Shown here piece after piece: positions 42,524-47,313 of a stretch of DNA of 47,313 nt. The translations under genes and the position numbers were made by a program. The notes beneath the pieces are model-generated. The model was not told where the DNA came from, searched no databases, and was given only the letters and a program-made list of their open reading frames with translations. Position 1 is the first letter of the stretch. The number at the start of each line of letters is the position of its first letter. The DNA lies in NCBI GenBank assembly GCA_964468755.1, contig CAYXWH010000006.1:1-47313 (forward strand). The letters run 5' to 3'. The DNA comes from CAYXWH01 sp964468755. GTDB taxonomy: Bacteria > Chloroflexota > Dehalococcoidia > Dehalococcoidales > RBG-16-60-22.

Positions 42524-44032
42524 ATGCTGGCTGAATTGAAAAGTAAGTTCCTGGAACAAAAGAGGCGACCAGCCGCCAAAAATGTAGGCGGGAAGAGCAC
42601 GCTGCATTTTGACCTGCTCTACCAGCTTTCCTATATGTCGGTTATCGCTGCGGCCGGTGTACCCCGTAAACAGATTTTCGAACGTTCCGCCGAGCTGCCC
42701 TGCGCTTCGGCAGAGTACTTCAAAAGGGTCGAGCTTATGTGCCGCCGGCTAAAGTATGACTATGCGAAAGCCTGCCGCGTGGTTGGGGAATCCACCAGGG
42801 AGGAAGAGGTAAAGGGTTTGCTGCTCCGCTTTTCCAGTTCCCTCTCCTCCGGTGAACCTGAAGCCGACTTTTTATCCAGAGAAGCCGAGGCCCAGGCGAA
42901 GGCGTACGATAGTGATTATGGGAGCAAGATTGAATCCATGAAAATGTGGACAGACGCGTACGTCTCTCTCATCCTTTCCGCGGTACTGATTATTATCATC
43001 GGTATCGTGTCAACCTTGGTATGGGAAATTGATACCGCCTTTATCCTGGGACTGGTGGTGGTTTCTCTAATGACCACGGCTCTTGGAGTCTGGCTCATTT
43101 ACCTCATGTCGCCGCGGGAGGTTGTGGTTGTGCGCCAGGCGGGTTCCAGGGAGCAAAGGCTGACCCGGAAGATGTTCCGTATGATTATGCCCATCGGAGT
43201 AGCCGTTTGTGCCGTGCTAGTGATGAGGGGAACAAATCTGGGGTGGGGTATGATTGCCGCCGCCGCTGCGCTCTTTCCGGTTGGGTGGGTGAGTGTTCTG
43301 GACGATAAAAAAGTTGCGCAACGGGACAGTGAGGTAGGCTCTTTCCTGGGTTCGCTTGGTGGCGTCTGCGCGGCGATTGGCACCACGGTAAAGGAAGCCC
43401 TGGGAAGAATCGATCTTGATGCCATAGCGGTTCTCCGGCGGGAGGTCAAGCGACTTCATGCACGGCTTTATTTCGGTCTTGGAACCAGACTGTGCTGGCG
43501 CGAATTTATTAAGGAAACCGGCAGTGAACTGACCAATCGGAGTGTTGGTATGTTCTATGATGCTATTGACCTGGGCGGGGACCCCCAGCAGGCCGGTTAC
43601 CGCGCCTCGCTGTTTGCCAGTAAGATTTCGGTGCTCCGGTCAAAGCGAAAGACAGTCTCTTCGCCCTTTCGCTGGCTGTGTATTACGATGCATGCTTCGG
43701 TGGTTGCCCTTTTAGTATTTATTACCGAGGTCATGGCAATCTTCGGCAACATGTTATATGAGGCTACCCGGGAGATGCCCAATATATCCGGCTCGGTCGC
43801 GGCAACCGGCTTAACTTCATTCAATTTCCAGGGTCTGGAGCTGCTGCGCACCATGCTGATGCCGCTGGTTATCGTGTTTACCGTTTCCGATGCGATAGCG
43901 CCCAGCATAGCTGATGGCGGGAGCCGGTACAAGGTTCTCTATAATCTGGGAATTACCGCTGGCATTACCGGTGTCAGCCTGTTGGGACTACCATCACTGG
44001 CCGGTATTTTATTCAACTCTGTTCAAATGTGA
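42524..44032 (+). CDS. arlJ: Archaellum membrane platform protein ArlJ
   Basis: A 502-residue polytopic protein of the ArlJ/TadC (type II secretion F-domain) family, the membrane platform on which the ArlI motor assembles the filament. The N-terminal cytoplasmic domain (HFDLLYQLSYMSVIAAAGVPRKQIFERSAE; VELMCRRLKYDYAKACRVV) leads to a pair of transmembrane helices (VSLILSAVLIIIIGIVSTLV and the following LGLVVVSLMTTALGVWLIYL). A second cytoplasmic domain is followed by further helices near the C-terminus (MHASVVALLVFITEVMAIF; LLGLPSLAGILF). I count about seven helices. The ATG at 42524 follows the TTG at 42521; AAGGAA is about nine bases upstream. In archaea arlJ usually follows arlI; here it comes before arlH. 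Confidence 0.88.
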   Translation: MLAELKSKFLEQKRRPAAKNVGGKSTLHFDLLYQLSYMSVIAAAGVPRKQIFERSAELPCASAEYFKRVELMCRRLKYDYAKACRVVGESTREEEVKGLLLRFSSSLSSGEPEADFLSREAEAQAKAYDSDYGSKIESMKMWTDAYVSLILSAVLIIIIGIVSTLVWEIDTAFILGLVVVSLMTTALGVWLIYLMSPREVVVVRQAGSREQRLTRKMFRMIMPIGVAVCAVLVMRGTNLGWGMIAAAAALFPVGWVSVLDDKKVAQRDSEVGSFLGSLGGVCAAIGTTVKEALGRIDLDAIAVLRREVKRLHARLYFGLGTRLCWREFIKETGSELTNRSVGMFYDAIDLGGDPQQAGYRASLFASKISVLRSKRKTVSSPFRWLCITMHASVVALLVFITEVMAIFGNMLYEATREMPNISGSVAATGLTSFNFQGLELLRTMLMPLVIVFTVSDAIAPSIADGGSRYKVLYNLGITAGITGVSLLGLPSLAGILFNSVQM

Positions 44033-44040
44033 GGGAAGAT

Positions 44041-44208
44041 ATGGAGCAGGAAGAAAGACTAAGAGCACTGGAGGAAGAATTCCAGGCGACCAATCAGGAA
44101 TTTCGGCAGATTCTTCTGGATATCCGAAGCTTTCTTATGGAAGCGAATACCCCACTCCGCAGCGAGTTCAATGAGGAAAGGCTGCCCGAACTGCATAATT
44201 TTGAATAG
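44041..44208 (+). CDS. Tiny coiled-coil protein, possible ArlC-like subunit
   Basis: A 55-residue protein missed by a 60-residue cutoff. It begins MEQEERLRALEEEFQATNQE and continues FRQILLDIRSFLMEANTPL. It is a near copy of the first ~40 residues of the next protein (MAIDERIQTMEDEFKLLKGE, then LANVRDFLVDLNLPAM). The heptad-like Glu/Leu pattern suggests a coiled coil. It starts nine bases after the arlJ stop and ends twelve bases before the next start, with GGGAAG upstream. It could be a small ring subunit that oligomerises with the ArlD/E-like protein, as ArlC does in some archaea, or a split remnant. Confidence 0.65.
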   Translation: MEQEERLRALEEEFQATNQEFRQILLDIRSFLMEANTPLRSEFNEERLPELHNFE

Positions 44209-44220
44209 GGGGTTGCTGCT

Positions 44221-45411
44221 ATGGCTATCGATGAGAGAATTCAGACCATGGAAGATGAGTTCAAGCTATTGAAAGGTGAATTGAAACAAACGCTGGCAAA
44301 CGTCAGGGATTTCCTGGTTGACCTTAATCTACCGGCGATGCAGGAAGAAGAAAATTTGGATAAACAGAAGCCTGATGAGCACCTGGTAACGGTAACCGGC
44401 GCCGTAAACCAGTATACCGGTAGCCAGCCGGTATCACCGCCGCCGGCTGAGCCGAAAGAAGCGCCGCCCGTATACCACAACGACGTTGCCTCCGTTCCTC
44501 AGTCCGTCATGGCTGAGGCAGGAAAGGAGCCTCACCTTCCCTGGAGAGAATACTGGTACCCGCTGAGGTTTTCCGGCGAGACCGGATATAAGGCGGAAGA
44601 GCCTGAGCGGTTCATCAGCAGTGATCCGGGAACTGCCGGTAAAGAATGGCAGGGGATGGCCCGGCTCCTCCCAACCTCGCAGGTAAATCCGCTGACCAAC
44701 CTGATACGGTGGGTCTCCGTCGCCAAACGGGAAATAGGGAAAGAGCAGCTTCATGCTTTCCTGGATGTGTACCGCATCGGGGGTCATCTGCCTGCTGAAG
44801 TACGGGAAGTGATTCTGTACCTTGCCGGGATCATAGCGCCCCGGACGGTTCTCGTTCAGGAAGGACCTGGGGCAGCGACCGCCGGGAGCGCGGATGCAGC
44901 GTCATTGACCGGTGCTGACTCAGACAGGATGCCGGCAACTGATGATAAGACGGGCGCGGCGTTATCACCGGAGACAGCCGGGGAATGGAGCCAACCGTGC
45001 CAGACGGATGCCGAAGTATGGTGCCGATTGATTATGGAGCTTCACGGGATTCTCAGCAGCGGTGCAGTGGCTTTTACTCCCCTGGTGGCATCGTGCCGGG
45101 ACGGCCATGATAACCGGAAGTCACCAGCGAAAAGCACCGGGGCAAGGCAGTCAATGGGGGATAAGGTGCCCGGTCCTGAGATGAAACCGGCCGCGGACGT
45201 GGAGAGTAGCGGTTTCAATATGCCCGGGAGGAACAAGAATAAAGTGAAGCGAAAGAAGCCGGTGAGTAAACCGGTGCTGTCGGAAGAGGGTGCGTCAGCC
45301 CGACTGAAGCTGGTGATGCGCTTAGCTGATAATACCGAAAAAGAATTCAGTATCGGCGGGCTTGATATCGATTTGAAATCGGAAGAAGACCAGGACAACT
45401 CTGTAAAATAA
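44221..45411 (+). CDS. ArlD/E-like archaellum switch-ring protein
   Basis: A 396-residue protein. The N-terminal ~40 residues are a coiled coil like that of the preceding tiny gene. A variable Pro/Glu-rich stretch follows. The segment at about 157-207 (NPLTNLIRWVSVAKREIGKE, LHAFLDVYRIGGHLPAEVRE) has the pattern of the ArlD/ArlE core domain (L-WL-FLV-KVG--NL-DVL-YY---GWI---V), which in archaea links the ArlHI motor to chemotaxis input as ArlC/D/E. The C-terminal ~190 residues are low-complexity and basic, with Ser/Ala/Lys-rich stretches, and end in a small acidic segment (EEDQDNSVK). It starts eight bases after GGGGG and is followed by arlH. Confidence 0.7.
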   Translation: MAIDERIQTMEDEFKLLKGELKQTLANVRDFLVDLNLPAMQEEENLDKQKPDEHLVTVTGAVNQYTGSQPVSPPPAEPKEAPPVYHNDVASVPQSVMAEAGKEPHLPWREYWYPLRFSGETGYKAEEPERFISSDPGTAGKEWQGMARLLPTSQVNPLTNLIRWVSVAKREIGKEQLHAFLDVYRIGGHLPAEVREVILYLAGIIAPRTVLVQEGPGAATAGSADAASLTGADSDRMPATDDKTGAALSPETAGEWSQPCQTDAEVWCRLIMELHGILSSGAVAFTPLVASCRDGHDNRKSPAKSTGARQSMGDKVPGPEMKPAADVESSGFNMPGRNKNKVKRKKPVSKPVLSEEGASARLKLVMRLADNTEKEFSIGGLDIDLKSEEDQDNSVK

Positions 45412-45458
45412 TCTCCGGCGGCGGGACGAATCAAGCTGTTGATTGGAGGCGATGCGTC

Positions 45459-46175
45459 ATGACGGTAGTGACCGATAAAAAGAATGTTATCCTGACCGGG
45501 GTACGGGAAGTTGATGACAAAATGGGCGGGGGTATTCCCCTTGGCTCTCTGGGCCTTATTGAGGGACACTCAGACGCCGGGAAGAGCGTGCTCTGCCAGC
45601 ACCTGGCTCACGGTGCGCTGCGCTCGGCTGGTATCAGTGTCGCCTACTATACCACCGAGAATACCGTGAGGAGTCTGATTGCCCAGATGGACTCCCTCTC
45701 TTTATACACGCTGGATTACTTTCTGACTGACCATTTTCAGATCTATCCGCTTACCCTGCGCAGAGACCTGGCGGATACCGAAAAACCATTCCATTTCCTG
45801 AAAAAGCATTTCGCCAGTCTACCACGTCAATTTGGGCTGATACTGGTTGACTCCATCACGTTGCTGGTGGCGCACAGTAACCCGGTGTCCATTGTCGATT
45901 TCTTCTCAGCCTGCAAGGACCTTTGCGACCTGGGAAGGTCTATTGTCCTGGTGGCGCACTCGTATGCCTTTGATGAAGAAGTCCTCTCACGTACCCGCTC
46001 GCTGTGTGATGCCCATTTGAGAATCAGACTGGAGCAGATGGGCGACCGACTGGTGAAAATAATGGAAGTGCTCAAGGTACGAGGTGCTGAGCGGCGTACC
46101 GGAGATGCCGTGAGTTTTGAAATAGAGCCCAAGAGTGGCATGCGCATCATACCGCTGTCCAAGGCGAGGGTGTAG
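45459..46175 (+). CDS. arlH: Archaellum KaiC-like ATPase ArlH
   Basis: A 238-residue RecA/KaiC-superfamily ATPase that in archaea forms a ring on ArlI and regulates its activity. The Walker A is GHSDAGKS at residues 36-43, preceded by ArlH-like GVREVDDKMGGGIPLGS. The Walker B is FGLILVDSIT with Asp131. The C-terminus has LRIRLEQMGDRLVKIMEVLKVRGA, which matches ArlH. ATP binding should be intact. ArlH in archaea often binds but barely hydrolyses ATP. GGAGG lies nine bases before the ATG at 45459, and the ArlI gene begins nine bases after its stop. Confidence 0.9.
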   Translation: MTVVTDKKNVILTGVREVDDKMGGGIPLGSLGLIEGHSDAGKSVLCQHLAHGALRSAGISVAYYTTENTVRSLIAQMDSLSLYTLDYFLTDHFQIYPLTLRRDLADTEKPFHFLKKHFASLPRQFGLILVDSITLLVAHSNPVSIVDFFSACKDLCDLGRSIVLVAHSYAFDEEVLSRTRSLCDAHLRIRLEQMGDRLVKIMEVLKVRGAERRTGDAVSFEIEPKSGMRIIPLSKARV

Positions 46176-46184
46176 GGGGTTAAG

Positions 46185-47313
46185 GTGAACAGCTTGCCGT
46201 TTCAACTTGAGACATGTCCCCGGGAGTGCGGGCATGAGTGCGGCCGGAGACTTGCTGACTGCTCTGTGTACCACATGCTTCCCGCTCACCTCCAGGAAGT
46301 GTGTCAGCGGAACCTGCACCTGCTGCAGTATCTCCGTTCGTTGTCCAAGGCTGGTATCGATGTGCCTGAGTACCACGAGCACCTTAACCGGGGCATGCGG
46401 GGGATAACGAACCGTAATTTGCTCTATCCCGTTGACGACGGGGTATTTATCCACATTCTGGCCAACCTGGAGGATATGCGGGATTTCTATATTCCGGTGG
46501 AACCGAGCCTTTCCGAGCAGCTGGATGGAATTTTCGAAAAGCTGGAGGAACAGATTTCCGATTATGTGGATGAGCTGGAAGAGGAAACTGACCCGCATAA
46601 ACGATTTGACATAATAATGAGAATCGTTGACCGGCTGGTGGTCATCCATGACGACAATGGTGATGGAATGCTATCCTATGCCGTTGCTGCTGGTAGGCTC
46701 AGGTTCTGGAAGGGCAACGGGACAAGAAAGGACCGGCTGACGGTAACCACCGTTCAGTATTCTGCGCTTCGTTACCTGTTACGGCGCAAGCTTGAAGGGC
46801 TGGGCGTGTTGCAGCCGTTGATTGCTGACCCCAATATCGAAGATATATCCTGCTCCGGTCTGGGCAATATCTTTGTGGAACATAAAATATTCTCGGCACT
46901 TACCGCATCCATAACCTTCAAAACGCACGATGAACTGGACAAGTTCGTCATCCAGCTGGCGGAGGGGATAAAGCACCCGGTCACCTTCCGTAATCCCTGC
47001 GTTGATGCCACGTTGCCGGACGGTTCCCGTATCAACATCGTCTATGGCACTGATGTGTCCAAGCGGGGAAGCAATTTCACCATCCGCAAGTTCTCCAAAG
47101 TACCCATGAGCGTAGCCGACCTCATCCAGATGGGTACCCTTAACTGTGAGATAGCCTCCTATCTTTCCATCGTTATTCAGGAGCAGATGAATGTCTGGGT
47201 GTCCGGGGAAACCGCTTCCGGGAAGACCACCCTGATGAATGCCCTGGCCACCTTCATACCGCCCGATGCCAAGATAGTGAGCATTGAAGACACTCCGGAA
47301 GTCCAGGTGCCCC
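46185..47313 (+). CDS. arlI: Archaellum motor ATPase ArlI (3' end cut off by the window)
   Basis: The secretion/rotation ATPase of the archaellum, related to VirB11/PilT type IV pilus ATPases. I translated it by hand, because it has no stop before the window end. The N-terminus is cysteine-rich (CPRECGHECGRRLADC), which could bind zinc. The N-terminal domain follows, with YPVDDGVFIHILANLEDMRD, then LADPNIEDIS-like PLIADPNIEDISCSG and RGSNFTIRKFSKVPMSVADL, both ArlI/VirB11 hallmarks. The Walker A is GETASGKT at residues 341-348, and then IVSIEDTPEVQ begins the acidic box. The start is GTG at 46185 with GGGGG upstream, nine bases after arlH. At least 376 residues are present; ArlI is usually about 500-550. 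Confidence 0.93.
   Translation, partial: MNSLPFQLETCPRECGHECGRRLADCSVYHMLPAHLQEVCQRNLHLLQYLRSLSKAGIDVPEYHEHLNRGMRGITNRNLLYPVDDGVFIHILANLEDMRDFYIPVEPSLSEQLDGIFEKLEEQISDYVDELEEETDPHKRFDIIMRIVDRLVVIHDDNGDGMLSYAVAAGRLRFWKGNGTRKDRLTVTTVQYSALRYLLRRKLEGLGVLQPLIADPNIEDISCSGLGNIFVEHKIFSALTASITFKTHDELDKFVIQLAEGIKHPVTFRNPCVDATLPDGSRINIVYGTDVSKRGSNFTIRKFSKVPMSVADLIQMGTLNCEIASYLSIVIQEQMNVWVSGETASGKTTLMNALATFIPPDAKIVSIEDTPEVQVP

Noticed and set aside
1..47313. tRNA, rRNA genes or CRISPR arrays
   Set aside because: I looked through the intergenic regions for T-loop-like segments and regularly spaced repeats and found none; the only short-period array is the 13-bp repeat, which has no spacers.

Overview
The window looks like a piece of a bacterial genome from the Chloroflexota, most likely a Dehalococcoidia-type organism known from metagenomes. 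That placement is an inference. The bacterial evidence is direct: strong GGAGG-type ribosome binding sites, lipoprotein and twin-arginine signals, LuxR-type regulators, an HtrA protease, a DinB-like protein and EgtD. A run of 10 N at 37328-37337 shows that this is a scaffold, so linkage across that point rests on assembly.

Left part (1-8700). Minus-strand catabolic enzymes come first: a truncated enoyl-CoA hydratase, a zinc alcohol dehydrogenase, an M24 metallopeptidase and an SDR oxidoreductase. A plus-strand operon larE-larB-larC follows, which makes the nickel-pincer nucleotide cofactor, and then a RidA-family gene. No larA is present.

Redox block (8736-17371). After a small molybdopterin-oxidoreductase remnant comes a minus-strand set. 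In order of transcription it holds an ABC-type substrate-binding lipoprotein, two paralogous fumarate-reductase-type flavoproteins (the second with a Tat/lipoprotein signal and a Pro-Gly insert), a two-cluster ferredoxin, a membrane ferric-reductase/FNR-like protein, a flavodoxin and a methyltransferase. It reads as an electron-transfer module feeding an extracytoplasmic flavin reductase of unknown substrate.

Middle part (17774-34570). This holds a LuxR-type regulator, an ABC-2 exporter pair, an HtrA lipoprotein, EgtD, and a 1141-residue fusion of a Mo-bisPGD oxidoreductase with a NifS/IscS-type cysteine desulfurase. Three cell-surface proteins follow: a DUF11-repeat protein with a coupled small membrane protein, a fibronectin-III-like protein preceded by seven 13-bp ribosome-binding-site-like repeats, and a Vps62-like/lamin-tail lipoprotein. 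A decayed epimerase gene lies between the first two.

Right part (34866-47313). Two small proteins and two LuxR-type regulators with degenerate receiver domains precede the scaffold gap. After the gap comes an archaellum locus of archaeal type: four archaellins (one enlarged by two inserted beta-sandwich repeats), ArlG-like, ArlF-like, ArlJ, a tiny coiled-coil protein, an ArlD/E-like protein, ArlH, and ArlI cut by the window end. Together these supply filament, stator-like, platform, switch-ring and motor ATPase parts of an archaeal-type rotary filament in a bacterium. This is the standout system of the window, followed by the molybdoenzyme-desulfurase fusion.
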